64,000 nt of DNA from Verrucomicrobiaceae bacterium (GTDB lineage Bacteria > Verrucomicrobiota > Verrucomicrobiia > Verrucomicrobiales > Verrucomicrobiaceae): contig JADJPM010000001.1 in NCBI GenBank assembly GCA_016713245.1, forward strand, positions 1,178,001 to 1,242,000, given 5' to 3'. The position numbers and the translations under genes were made by a program. The notes below the pieces were generated by a model that saw only the letters and a list, made by a program, of their open reading frames with translations, had not been told where the DNA came from and did no database searches. This document shows, one piece after another, positions 16,800 to 25,624 of this stretch (positions are counted from its first letter, which is position 1; every line of letters starts with the position of its first letter).

Positions 16800-19700
16800 C
16801 TACTTCCTCTTTGCCTTCAAACTCGCCAAATACGCCACGACATCGCGGATCTCCGCTTTGGTGAGGATGCCGAGCATGGGGGGCATGACGCTGATGGGTG
16901 GGGTGGAGGTGGCGATTTGATCGCGGGGAACCTTTTGCGTTTTGCCATCGGGGGAGCGGAGGATGATTTGGGTGGCGTCTTCTTTGTCGAGGGCACCGGA
17001 GAGGCTTTTGCCGTTCTTGAGGGTGATGGAAACGAGGCCGTAGCCGGGGGCGACGACGGCGAGCGGATTGAGGAGGGACTCGAGGATGTATTGGCGGTCT
17101 TTGGTGCTGCCGATGGTCTTCAAATTGGGGCCGACCTGGCTGCCTTCTTTGGCTTCGATGGTGTGGCAGGCGATGCAGTTGGCGCCGAGGTGATTGGTGG
17201 CTATGTCGCGACCGCGGGTGACGTCGCCGCCTTCGAGGAGTTCGGTGTTTTGGGTTTGGAGGGCGGCGAGTTTGGGTTTGAGGTTTTCGCGGGTGGCGGC
17301 GGCTTCGAGGATGTCGAGCTGGATGGCTGCGGGAGCTTTGTTGGCCGCGAGGAGGTCGAGCCACTCGGTGATGACGGTGTCGTCTTTTGACGAAGCGAGC
17401 AGCGAGAGGGCGAGTTGCTTCGTGGTGGTGTCGGCTTCCTTCAAGGCGGTGGCGGCGGCGGTGATGGCGCGGTCGGGTTGATGGGCGAAGAGCTGCTTGA
17501 GGGCTTCGCGGCGGAGTTCGGCGGGGGATTTTTTGTCCAAGGCGAGATCGAGTGACGGGCCGAAGTCGCCGGTGCTGGCGAGCATCTTCAAAGCGCCGGC
17601 GCGGAGGCTGGCGCGGGCGGTTTGATCGGCGACGATGCTTTGGAGCACGGCGGGCTCGACGCGAAGCTGGAGCTGCATGAGCAATTCGACGGCTTTGGCC
17701 TTGAGCTGGCCGTCGGTGAGGTCGAGCAGCGAGTCGAGGCGCGATTGCACGAGCGCGGCGAAGGCTTTGGCATCGCGCGGGGCGTATTCATGCGCGTGGC
17801 CGTCGATGCGGTCGAGTCGCGGCGGATTGGTGAAGACGAGCAGGAGGTCGAGCGCCTCGCTTTGCAGCATGGAGGGCTTCAATGCGGCCTGGATGAGCGG
17901 TTCGGCGATGCCGAGGCGCAAACAGGCGTTCAGGCCGCGGCGCGAGAGTCGCGTGGTGAGCGCGGGAAGGGCCTCCGGGATGCCGGCGTCGTCGTGAATG
18001 GCTCGTTCGGCTTCGTCGGGGAATTTGGAGAGGAGCTCGGCGACCTTCGGCGAACGCTGCCGAGCGAGTGCGAGGAGGCTGCAGAGGCCTTTGTCCTTCA
18101 CGAGCATCTTCGCGTCCGCGCAGCCCGCGAGGCCGGTGACGATGGCGTGGCGCATGAAGGGGTCGTTTTGCTCCTTGGCGGCGAGTTGGAGGAGTTTCGG
18201 TGTCGCGGCGGGGTCGCGGAGTTTGCCGAGGGCGATGGCGGCGTGGAAACGAACCCGTGAGATGTTAGAAGTGAGAAGTGAGATGAGCTCGGGGACGCGT
18301 GTGGTGCCGTCGCCGAGGGTTTTGGCGGTTTGGGTGAGGATTTCGGGATCGGGATCGGTGAGGAGTTTGGTTAGCGTGGCGACTTCGAGCTTTTGGGCGC
18401 GGAGACCTTGGCCGAGGCCCCAGATGGCGTGGATGCGGGCGAGTTGATTCGCCTTTGTATCGGTAGCGATGGCTTCGAGGGTTTTGAAGTCACCGTTCTT
18501 CACCAAGGCGAACTGAGCCTGCAAACGGACGCGTTGATCGGGATGGGACAAATGGGACTGATGAGACTGATGAGGGTTGGCGAGCAATTTGGCGGTCTCT
18601 TGGCGCTCGGTGCTTTTTTGGCTGGTGGGATCGTCGGCGAGCCAGATGTGGCCGAGTTCATCGAGCGGATAACCTCCGACCCAATCGGCGACGAGGAGGC
18701 CGCCGTTGTTCGCGAAGCACAGACCGATGCCCATGAGGCCGCTGTGGATGACGCGCTCGTTTTTCATGACGAAAGACGCGCCGCTCGGAGCGAGCTGGAA
18801 GGCGGTCATCGCGCCGCTGGGGAATTGATCGAGGATGAAATGGCCGCGAAGCGAAGCACCGAGCGCCGTGCCGGGCTCGTGGATGAAGCCGGCGGGGCCG
18901 TTCGAGTAGTTTTGCAGCGGTGGGGTGTGATACGACGGCAGGCTGACGCCAGCCGCTACGGGCGGAGCTTTCCACAGGCCTTCGCGCATCCAGCGGCTGT
19001 CGCTTTTTTGATACTGATGACCGCAGCGCCAGCCGGAGTCGCTGCGCTCGGTGATATAGACGAGGCGTTCTTTTTCGCCGGGGAGGTCGGCGTCGTTGTC
19101 CACGCCGAAAAGATTGCCGAAGTCGTCGAAGGCGACCTCCTGGATGTTCCGCAGGCCGTGCGCGAAGACCTCAAAGCCGCTGCCGTCGGGCTCGCAGCGC
19201 AGGACGCAGCCTTCGTGCGGGTAAAACCACTTCACGCCTTCTTTGCTGGTCACATTCACGCCTTTGTCGCCGATGCTCCAGTAGATGCGGCCATCCGGTC
19301 CGATGCGTGGGCCGTGCATGTCATGCCCGGCATACGCGATGTGCATGCCGAAGCCATGCGCGACGACCTCGCGCTCATCGGCGACGCCGTCGTCATTCGT
19401 GTCACGCAGGCGCACGAGGTCCGGCGCGACGGTGACGTAAACCCAACCGTCGTGATACAAAATGCCGGCGGCGATGCCGGTGACGACGCTGTTGAAGCCT
19501 TCGGCGAAGGTGGTCATCTTGTCGGCGGTGCCGTCGCCATCGGTGTCGCGGAGCTGGAAGATGCGCTCGCTGTGCACGGTGAGGTCCTTCCAGTCGATGG
19601 AGCCGTCTTTGTTGTGATCTTTGAGTCCGCCGCGCGGCAGGCGCAGTTTGCCCGGCGCGAGCTCGCGCTTCAGGAAGGCCTCTTTTTCCTCCACGCTGGT

Positions 19701-19961
19701 CAGCGAGACGTCGTCAGCGATCCACATCGAGTGCTCGCGGATGTCGAGATCGGCCACTTTGCGCCGCGTGGTGGCGGCGACATAGACGCGGCCCTTTTCA
19801 TCCGTCGTGACCGCGACGGGGTCGGGCACATTGAGGTCGCCGGACCATTTGTGGAGCTCGAGAGCTGCTTTCGGCGCGGGCTTGGCGGCAGCTTTTTTCT
19901 CCGCAGCGGCGCATGGCAGGGCAAGCAGCGCCGCGAGGGCGATGAGCGAGGGTTTTTTCAT
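16800..19961 (-). CDS. PVC-type dehydrogenase with HEAT repeats and C-terminal cytochrome c
   Basis: A 1053-residue exported protein of a class typical of Planctomycetota and Verrucomicrobiota. The signal peptide is MKKPSLIALAALLALPCAAA. An N-terminal beta-propeller dehydrogenase-like domain covers about 35-430 (DPVAVTTDEKGRVYVAATTR; GMHIAYAGHDMHGPRIGPDG). Helical HEAT-like repeats cover about 450-880. The C-terminal haem domain carries CIACH at about 929 and a distal Met-rich loop (ISVMPPM). It is probably a periplasmic sugar or alcohol oxidase passing electrons to its own haem; the substrate is unknown. The in-frame string HQSHQSHLSHP at the propeller/HEAT junction comes from a nonamer repeat (18543-18578). 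Confidence 0.9.
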   Translation of the reverse strand: MKKPSLIALAALLALPCAAAEKKAAAKPAPKAALELHKWSGDLNVPDPVAVTTDEKGRVYVAATTRRKVADLDIREHSMWIADDVSLTSVEEKEAFLKRELAPGKLRLPRGGLKDHNKDGSIDWKDLTVHSERIFQLRDTDGDGTADKMTTFAEGFNSVVTGIAAGILYHDGWVYVTVAPDLVRLRDTNDDGVADEREVVAHGFGMHIAYAGHDMHGPRIGPDGRIYWSIGDKGVNVTSKEGVKWFYPHEGCVLRCEPDGSGFEVFAHGLRNIQEVAFDDFGNLFGVDNDADLPGEKERLVYITERSDSGWRCGHQYQKSDSRWMREGLWKAPPVAAGVSLPSYHTPPLQNYSNGPAGFIHEPGTALGASLRGHFILDQFPSGAMTAFQLAPSGASFVMKNERVIHSGLMGIGLCFANNGGLLVADWVGGYPLDELGHIWLADDPTSQKSTERQETAKLLANPHQSHQSHLSHPDQRVRLQAQFALVKNGDFKTLEAIATDTKANQLARIHAIWGLGQGLRAQKLEVATLTKLLTDPDPEILTQTAKTLGDGTTRVPELISLLTSNISRVRFHAAIALGKLRDPAATPKLLQLAAKEQNDPFMRHAIVTGLAGCADAKMLVKDKGLCSLLALARQRSPKVAELLSKFPDEAERAIHDDAGIPEALPALTTRLSRRGLNACLRLGIAEPLIQAALKPSMLQSEALDLLLVFTNPPRLDRIDGHAHEYAPRDAKAFAALVQSRLDSLLDLTDGQLKAKAVELLMQLQLRVEPAVLQSIVADQTARASLRAGALKMLASTGDFGPSLDLALDKKSPAELRREALKQLFAHQPDRAITAAATALKEADTTTKQLALSLLASSKDDTVITEWLDLLAANKAPAAIQLDILEAAATRENLKPKLAALQTQNTELLEGGDVTRGRDIATNHLGANCIACHTIEAKEGSQVGPNLKTIGSTKDRQYILESLLNPLAVVAPGYGLVSITLKNGKSLSGALDKEDATQIILRSPDGKTQKVPRDQIATSTPPISVMPPMLGILTKAEIRDVVAYLASLKAKRK
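18543..18578. repeat. Nonanucleotide repeat inside the PVC cytochrome gene
   Basis: Four adjacent 9-base units on the plus strand: atgggacaa, atgggactg, atgagactg, atgagggtt. Read on the coding strand, they give a three-residue period (SHQ/SHL/SHP) between the propeller and HEAT-repeat parts. The 9-base period and the NNNGACNNN look resemble the repeats at 15231-15275. Confidence 0.65.
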
Positions 19962-20001
19962 GAAATGGGGGGATCGAGAAAACAGGAGAGAAACGTTTGT
20001 T

Positions 20002-20032
20002 CTTGCCGCGTCGGAGCGGACTCGTCAAAGTC
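20002..20032 (+). repeat. 31-bp repeat ahead of the patatin gene
   Basis: A 31-base sequence starting CTTGCCGCGTCGG and ending GTCAAAGTC. It matches 27 of 31 positions of the copy at 21068-21098, which precedes the next gene. It lies 31 bases upstream of the patatin ATG. It could be a shared promoter/regulatory element or a dispersed repeat. Confidence 0.7.
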
Positions 20033-20062
20033 AACGCAGTTTGCTTCACTCCATTCATCATC

Positions 20063-21037
20063 ATGAACTCATATCGCATTCTCTCCTTGGATGGCGGCGG
20101 CATTCGCGGCCTCATCACCGCTGTCTGGCTGGCCGAGTTGGAAAAACAGCTCAAGAAACCGATTCGACAGTTTTTTGAGCTGATCGCCGGCACATCGACG
20201 GGAAGCATTTTGGCGTCCGCTTTGTCGCTGGGCATTCCTGCGCAGAAGATCGTCGAGCTATACCTTGAAAAAGGCTCCACGATCTTCCCTGGAACGGCAT
20301 CGCGGCTTTGGTCGCGAGTCACCCGTGTGTTCGCCGATGGCGTCTCGGCACCCAAGTATGACCCTGCGGGCCTGGAGCAATGCTTGCAGGAGGTGTTTGG
20401 CAAAAAGACACTTGGCTCCTTGAAGGTGCCGACGCTGATTTTCAGTTACAACGTGTTTGCCCGCGAGCCGGTGGCCTTCAAAAGTTACCGCGAAAATTTT
20501 CAAAACCTGCCCATTTGGGAGGTGGTCCGCGCCTCCTGCTCCGCGCCAACCTACTTCCCTTCCATGCAGCTGAAGGTGGGCCAGTCCACCCAGCCCTACA
20601 TTGATGGAGGTGTGGCGGCGAACAATCCGAGCGCCTGCGCGGTGGCCGAAGGTATCGCGATTAATTCCAAGGAGAAGAAGGCGGACCGCGTGGCCCTCGA
20701 TAACTTTGTGCTCGCCAGCTTCGGCACAGGCTCCTCAACAAGGCCCATCTCCGCGAAAGAATCCCAGGAATGGGGCGCTCTCGAATGGGCTGTGCCCATC
20801 ATCGACGTGTTGTTCGACGGCTCCACGGATACCTCGGACTATGTGGCGCGGCAAATCGTGGCCGATGACCGCTACTTCCGCTTCCAGATGCCGCTCGACA
20901 AGGCCTATGACGACATGGACCGCGCCGATGACGTGAATCTCAATGCGCTGGTGGGCGCGGCGGAAAGCTACCTTGGCTCGAAAGACTGCACGCAGATGAT
21001 GAAGGCCCTGGTACAGATGCTCACAGCCAAGGCCTGA
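20063..21037 (+). CDS. Patatin-like phospholipase
   Basis: A 324-residue lipid acyl hydrolase with the Ser-Asp dyad. GGGIRG (11-16) forms the oxyanion hole, GTSTG (43-47) holds the nucleophile Ser45, and DGG in PYIDGGVAANNP holds the catalytic Asp. There is no signal peptide, so it is cytosolic or membrane-associated. The start is at MNSYRILSLDGG; an upstream extension would read through the 31-bp repeat and is rejected. Proteins of this type include housekeeping phospholipases and CBASS effectors (CapV), but no cyclase gene is adjacent, so no defence role is claimed. Confidence 0.92.
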   Translation: MNSYRILSLDGGGIRGLITAVWLAELEKQLKKPIRQFFELIAGTSTGSILASALSLGIPAQKIVELYLEKGSTIFPGTASRLWSRVTRVFADGVSAPKYDPAGLEQCLQEVFGKKTLGSLKVPTLIFSYNVFAREPVAFKSYRENFQNLPIWEVVRASCSAPTYFPSMQLKVGQSTQPYIDGGVAANNPSACAVAEGIAINSKEKKADRVALDNFVLASFGTGSSTRPISAKESQEWGALEWAVPIIDVLFDGSTDTSDYVARQIVADDRYFRFQMPLDKAYDDMDRADDVNLNALVGAAESYLGSKDCTQMMKALVQMLTAKA

Positions 21038-21067
21038 GTCGGCCTCCGGCGCGGAGACTCGAATCTG

Positions 21068-21098
21068 CTTGCCGCATCGACGCGGACTGGTCAAAGTC
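21068..21098 (+). repeat. 31-bp repeat ahead of the DUF5069 gene
   Basis: Second copy of the sequence at 20002-20032 (four mismatches), beginning CTTGCCGCATCGAC and ending GTCAAAGTC. It lies 54 bases upstream of the DUF5069 start codon. Confidence 0.7.
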
Positions 21099-21152
21099 GG
21101 GTCTTCGTTCGTCACGGCGAACGCGATTCATTAAACCAACCCACATCCCATC

Positions 21153-21596
21153 ATGAGCCAGATTGTTCCTCTCATCAGTTCCGGCATCGCCGGCCCCCTC
21201 GGCGTGCTTCATCTTCCCCGTCTCTGGCAGAAGGCCTCGCTGGCCGCTGCTGGCAAACTCCACGCGGACTATCCCGGCATCGGCTGCGGCTATGACCAGA
21301 TGACGCTCGACGCGCTCGGCATCAACATCGAGACCTTCAAGACCTTCATCGCCACGAAGCCGAGCTACCCACAGCTCGAATCCTGGATCAAGGCGCAGCC
21401 CGGTGTGATCCTCACCAAGGCCAGCATCTACAAGCACAACGCCGCCATCCGCGGTTACATCCATGGTGACGACGTCCGCAAAGGCATCCTCGACGCCGAT
21501 GGCCTCGCCGACGACGGCAGCGTGAACCCCGGTGCCGTGGATCTGAACAACCTCGACGACTGGCACATCTTCTGGGCTCAGGAGATCAAGGCGTAA
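21153..21596 (+). CDS. DUF5069 domain protein
   Basis: A 147-residue cytosolic protein with the family's features: LGVLHLPRLWQKASL near the start, GCGYDQMTLDALGI in the middle and YPQLESWIKAQPG. The C-terminal half has Asn/Asp-rich turns (NPGAVDLNNLDDWHIFWAQE). No biochemical function is known for the family. It is downstream of the patatin gene on the same strand and shares the 31-bp upstream repeat with it, so the two may be co-regulated. A strong terminator follows 22 bases after the stop. Confidence 0.8.
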   Translation: MSQIVPLISSGIAGPLGVLHLPRLWQKASLAAAGKLHADYPGIGCGYDQMTLDALGINIETFKTFIATKPSYPQLESWIKAQPGVILTKASIYKHNAAIRGYIHGDDVRKGILDADGLADDGSVNPGAVDLNNLDDWHIFWAQEIKA

Positions 21597-21617
21597 GTCT
21601 TTGACCAGACCTTCTCG

Positions 21618-21650
21618 AAAGGCGCAGGGCGATAAGCTCTGCGCCTTTTT
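21618..21650 (+). terminator. Rho-independent terminator after the DUF5069 gene
   Basis: Stem AAAGGCGCAG (21618-21627) / CTGCGCCTTT (21639-21648), with a loop of about 11 bases and a T-run running to 21650. It sits between the DUF5069 stop and the convergent kinase gene. Confidence 0.85.
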
Positions 21651-21672
21651 GCTGCCTGCGGAGCGCAGCGAC

Positions 21673-24111
21673 TCAAATCCCCGCTTCCATCACCTTCATC
21701 CAGCGGGAGCGGAAGGGGCGGTTCTCTTCCATGAGTTGGGCGGCGAGAGTGGTCGAAAGCTGATCCAGGCCTGCGGCGCGGGCGAAGACGGCGGCGAGCT
21801 CCTGGCGGTTGTAGTAGTCCGTGGAGTCGGTGATCTGCGTGGTGAAGCTCTGCGCCATCTCGATGAGGCTTTGTGGCGCGATGGATTCGAAGGGAATGGT
21901 GAGCGTGCCGCCATCGACTTTGATTTGAAGATCACCACCGAGCGTGGCGAGGCTCGCGGTGCCGGTGAGCGTGACGCCGCTGCGCTGCGTGAGCGTGCCG
22001 GTCCAGCCTTTGGCGATGAGATCGAGCTGGAGCTGCTTGGTGAAGTCGCGGGCGGAGGTGTAGAGGTAAAGACGGCCTTCGACGACGGTGCGCACATCGA
22101 TGCTTTCAAAGCGCAGGCCGGTGAGCAGATCGATGGCGCGTGAGTAATCGAAGCCATGCACGAGCGAGGGCAGCAGCGCGGTAACCTCCGCCAGCTGCGC
22201 GAGGTCGGCTTTGCGGCGTGTCTCTTCTTCGCGGCGTTGCTTGGTCTGGTCGTCGAGCCGCACACGGGCGAGTTCACGCTTCAGGCCGGCCTCCATCTGC
22301 TCGATGCTGGTGCGGAAGGCACCGCTGGATTTGATCTTCTCCCGCGTCTGCTGCACCTCGGCGAGGGCGGCACGGAGTTCATCGAGCGTGTTCACCTTGC
22401 GCTGCTTCAACGCGGTGCGCAGGAGGTGGAAATCGGCTTTGTAGAAATCGACGAGCACGCTGTAGAGCACTACCCAATCACTCGAAGCCGTGGTGGAGGC
22501 CGCGGCGGCTTTTTTGAGTTCGACGAGGCTTAATTGGAAAAACTCCATCTCGCGGGCACCAGCCTCCGCATCGCCAAAATGCCATTCGGCGAGGCCTTGG
22601 GCCAGGTAGCCGAGCAGTTCTTCGTTGGTGGTTTTGTAGCCGAGCTTTGGCTGCGGCGTGCCGAGGCCGAGGCCTTTCTCCATGCGCTGGCCGAGCGTGG
22701 CAAAGAAGGTGCCGAGGCCATTCACCGCGGCGAGCGTGTCCTTCTCCGCGCCTTTGACGGCGAGGTCGTGGAAGGCTTCCTCGGCTTTCTTGCGATCGCC
22801 GAGCATGAGGGCGCAGAGCGCGGCATTGAAGCGTGCCCAGCATTGCGTGGGCTGACGGGTGTCTTTGGAATCCGCGATTCGCTCAAACTGATGCCGAGCC
22901 TCGGCAAAGTTTCGTCCGCCGAGCATTTCCTGGCGGGCTTTGAGGAATTTTTCGGTGACGGTTTTCTTGCTCCCGGCCTCGACGGTGACGCCCTCGCCCG
23001 CGAGCGAGCCCGGATCGGCGGTGGTGAGCTGCCGGGCGATGCTTTTCGTGGTGCTGCGCTGCCTTCCCTCGCCCAGCAGCCATCCCACGAGGAAGGCCAG
23101 CATGATGGAGGCGGCGACGGTGCCGATGAGACGAGCGCGACGCGAGATAAGGCGGCGACGGATGCCGGTTTGATTGAGCAAACCATCCGCGAGGCGCAGC
23201 TCCTCGACGACTTCATCGTAGTTCGCGAAGCGGTCCTCGGGCTTGAAGCTGAGCATGTGGTTGATGACATGCTCCGTGCGGGCGGCGAAGCGCAGGCCGC
23301 TGTCTCCCAGTGTGACGCGGCGGCTCTTGATGCGGCGCAGCTCTTCAATCGCGTGTGTGTCCACCTGATGCGGAGGCGAGCCGGTGAGGGCATGGAAAAG
23401 CGTGGCTCCGAGGCTGAAGATGTCGCTGCGGTAGTCTTCCTCGTTTTGGAGGATCTTTTCCGGGGCCACATAGTAGGGCGTGGCCCAGATTTCGGCGCTG
23501 CGATCTGGTCCGCGAGCGGTGAAGAGGGCGAGACCGAAGTCCACGACCTTCGCGGTGCCTGTTTCCGTGAAAAGGATGTTCGCGGGCTTCACATCGCGAT
23601 GGATCAGACCTTGATGCTGCGCGGCTCGGAGGCCTTCGGCGACCTCGTGGCCGATGCGTAGGGCCTCGCCCTCGTTGAGCTTGTCTTCTCGACGAATGCG
23701 CTGCTCCAGGCTGCCGCCGCCCACGAGCTCCATGGCGAGGTAAAAGTAGCCTTGGTCGTAGCCCACGGAGTAGAGCTTGATGACGTTCGGATGCGTGATG
23801 CTGGCGGTGATGAGCGCCTCCTGGCGAAACTGCTCCAAACGGGCTGCGTCCCGGCTGTAGGTGCGATTGAGGATTTTCAGCGCCACGCGGCGGCCGAGCG
23901 TCTCGTCCTCCGCCTCGAACACGCGGCTCATGCCGCCCTCACCGATCTGTCGCACGATCATGAAATGGTCGAACCGCCGCCGCACCCTCACCATCTGGCC
24001 GCAAAACGGACATTTTAATTTGGTAAATGGCTCCAGCGAGGTGACATCAATCTTCTCCTGACACACGGGACAGGTGCTGAGAAAGGTCTGTTCTGGAGGG
24101 GGGATCGTCAC
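21673..24111 (-). CDS. Ser/Thr protein kinase with N-terminal zinc ribbon
   Basis: An 812-residue membrane-anchored Hanks-type kinase. An N-terminal zinc ribbon uses CPVC (14-17) and CPFC (34-37). The kinase domain (about 50-310) has the Gly loop GEGGMSRV, Lys in VALKIL, HRDVKPANI and DFGLAL, so it should be active. One transmembrane helix (IGTVAASIMLAFLVGWLLG, about 335) leads to a helical, coiled-coil-rich C-terminal region of about 450 residues that is probably extracytoplasmic. Signal and substrates are unknown. It is convergent with the DUF5069 gene and divergent from the RluD-like gene. Confidence 0.92.
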   Translation of the reverse strand: MTIPPPEQTFLSTCPVCQEKIDVTSLEPFTKLKCPFCGQMVRVRRRFDHFMIVRQIGEGGMSRVFEAEDETLGRRVALKILNRTYSRDAARLEQFRQEALITASITHPNVIKLYSVGYDQGYFYLAMELVGGGSLEQRIRREDKLNEGEALRIGHEVAEGLRAAQHQGLIHRDVKPANILFTETGTAKVVDFGLALFTARGPDRSAEIWATPYYVAPEKILQNEEDYRSDIFSLGATLFHALTGSPPHQVDTHAIEELRRIKSRRVTLGDSGLRFAARTEHVINHMLSFKPEDRFANYDEVVEELRLADGLLNQTGIRRRLISRRARLIGTVAASIMLAFLVGWLLGEGRQRSTTKSIARQLTTADPGSLAGEGVTVEAGSKKTVTEKFLKARQEMLGGRNFAEARHQFERIADSKDTRQPTQCWARFNAALCALMLGDRKKAEEAFHDLAVKGAEKDTLAAVNGLGTFFATLGQRMEKGLGLGTPQPKLGYKTTNEELLGYLAQGLAEWHFGDAEAGAREMEFFQLSLVELKKAAAASTTASSDWVVLYSVLVDFYKADFHLLRTALKQRKVNTLDELRAALAEVQQTREKIKSSGAFRTSIEQMEAGLKRELARVRLDDQTKQRREEETRRKADLAQLAEVTALLPSLVHGFDYSRAIDLLTGLRFESIDVRTVVEGRLYLYTSARDFTKQLQLDLIAKGWTGTLTQRSGVTLTGTASLATLGGDLQIKVDGGTLTIPFESIAPQSLIEMAQSFTTQITDSTDYYNRQELAAVFARAAGLDQLSTTLAAQLMEENRPFRSRWMKVMEAGI

Positions 24112-24203
24112 TTTGAATTCACGGCTTAACGCCGCGAAGGGACGCTGGTTGTATGCCAGAAATTACAGATTGCCTAATTAATTTGAATATTGAGTATGGA
24201 ACC

Positions 24204-25118
24204 ATGAATTGGACTGTCACTGAAGCTGCTGACTATGGCCTGAGACTCGATAAGCACCTCACCCAAAGGTTGCCAGATTTGTCACGTACCCGGGTCCAAG
24301 ACCTCATCAAAGACGGCCACATCACCCTGAACGGTCGAACCGTGAAGGCGGGGGCTATCTTGAAGCAAGGCGATGCCATCCAGGTGACCATCCCGGAGGT
24401 CGTGCCCGTGGAGGTCAAAGCGCAGGACATTCCCATCACCATCCTCTTCGAAGACAGCGACATCGTCGTCATCGACAAGCCACCCGGCCTTGTCGTGCAT
24501 CCTGCCGAGGGCAACCCCGATGGCACGCTCGTAAACGCCCTGCTGCATCACATCGACGATCTCAGCGGCATCGGCGGCGAGATGCGCCCCGGCATCGTGC
24601 ATCGTCTCGATAAGGACACCAGCGGCTGCATGGTCGTCGCGAAGCACGACATCTCTCATCGTCGGCTCACCGAGGCCTTTTCCGAGCGGAGGCTCACGAA
24701 AATCTACCTCGCCGTCATCAACGGCGTGCCCAAAGAAAGCAGCGGCCGCATTCAAAACATGATCGGAAGGCATCCGGTGGACCGCAAACGCATGGCCATC
24801 CTCTACGATGGAGCCGGCAAGGAAGCCGTCACCGAATGGACGATGCTCGGCGAGCATCAAAGCTGCGCCCTCATTCAAAATCGCCTCCTCACCGGCCGCA
24901 CGCACCAGATCCGTGTCCACATGAAGGAAGCCCTCGGCCACCCCATCCTCGGCGATCCGATCTACGGCCATCCCAGCCGCCAAAGAGTCCCCACCGCTCG
25001 ATTGATGCTTCACGCCTGGAAGCTCGCCTTCCAGCATCCCATCCACGATCAGCCGATGAGCTTCGAAGCTGTGATCCCGCCGGAGTTTGAGCCGTGGACG
25101 AAGGCAGCCGGGATATGA
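24204..25118 (+). CDS. rluD: RluA/RluD-family 23S rRNA pseudouridine synthase
   Basis: A 304-residue enzyme with an N-terminal S4 RNA-binding domain (LDKHLTQRLPDLSRTRVQDL) and the catalytic motif HRLDKDTSGCMVVAK containing the nucleophilic Asp. The order S4-catalytic, IDKPPGLVVHP and RTHQIRVHM fit RluD, which modifies helix 69 of 23S rRNA; RluA-family relatives cannot be fully excluded. The start MNWTVTEAADYG is preferred over an ATG 17 codons upstream (24153), whose extra residues are not family-like. The stop is followed by a small hairpin and then by the atp operon terminator. Confidence 0.88.
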   Translation: MNWTVTEAADYGLRLDKHLTQRLPDLSRTRVQDLIKDGHITLNGRTVKAGAILKQGDAIQVTIPEVVPVEVKAQDIPITILFEDSDIVVIDKPPGLVVHPAEGNPDGTLVNALLHHIDDLSGIGGEMRPGIVHRLDKDTSGCMVVAKHDISHRRLTEAFSERRLTKIYLAVINGVPKESSGRIQNMIGRHPVDRKRMAILYDGAGKEAVTEWTMLGEHQSCALIQNRLLTGRTHQIRVHMKEALGHPILGDPIYGHPSRQRVPTARLMLHAWKLAFQHPIHDQPMSFEAVIPPEFEPWTKAAGI

Positions 25119-25140
25119 GAGCCTTCTCGGAAGGCGCAAC

Positions 25141-25172
25141 CATAAAAAGGGCAGCGCGGCGGCGCTGCCCTT
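25141..25172 (-). terminator. Terminator of the ATP synthase operon
   Basis: Perfect 11-bp stem AAGGGCAGCGC (25147-25157) / GCGCTGCCCTT (25162-25172) with a 4-base loop. Reading on the minus strand, the stem is followed by a T-run (TTTTTATG), as expected for a rho-independent terminator downstream of atpC. Confidence 0.88.
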
Positions 25173-25198
25173 CGGAGATTTAAGCTTGTTGAAGCGGC

Positions 25199-25615
25199 TT
25201 AGACCGTCTTGCGCTTCCGCTTCAGGTGAAGCTGGGCGGTGCTACGCTGGATCATGGCCATGACGGCGGCGACTTCTTCTTGCTGCTCGCCGGGTTTGAG
25301 GTCGGCGAGGGACTTCTGGGCGCGGGCGAGGGCTTCTTCGACGGCTTTTTCGTCGATCTTGTCCGCATCGATGGCCATGTCGGTCAGGATGCGGGTGACG
25401 GTGCCGGTGACTTCGACCAGGCCTTCGCCAACGGCCATTTCGGTCGTTTTGCCGCCTTTGGTGATGCGCAGCTCACCGGGGAGCAGCGTGGTCACGAGGT
25501 TGGCGTGCGCGGCGAGGACGCCCATTTCGCCTTCGTAACCCGGAAGCACGACGGTATCGACCTCATCGGAAAAGATGCGGGCCTCTGGGGTCACGATTTC
25601 GAGTTTAAGGGGCAT
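25199..25615 (-). CDS. atpC: ATP synthase F1 epsilon subunit
   Basis: A 138-residue central-stalk subunit that couples rotation and inhibits hydrolysis. The N-terminal beta-sandwich begins MPLKLEIVTPEARIFSDEVD and contains LPGYEGEMGVLAAHANLVT. The C-terminal helical hairpin is present (EEALARAQKSLADL), ending in a basic tail (HLKRKRKTV). It is the last gene of the operon, separated from atpD by inverted-repeat copy 2. Confidence 0.95.
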   Translation of the reverse strand: MPLKLEIVTPEARIFSDEVDTVVLPGYEGEMGVLAAHANLVTTLLPGELRITKGGKTTEMAVGEGLVEVTGTVTRILTDMAIDADKIDEKAVEEALARAQKSLADLKPGEQQEEVAAVMAMIQRSTAQLHLKRKRKTV

Positions 25616-25624
25616 AGCGGGGAA

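Noticed and set aside
20063..21596. Patatin plus neighbour as a CBASS-type defence pair
   Set aside because: No cyclic-nucleotide synthase, Cap2/Cap3 or HORMA gene is nearby, and DUF5069 is not a known CBASS component.
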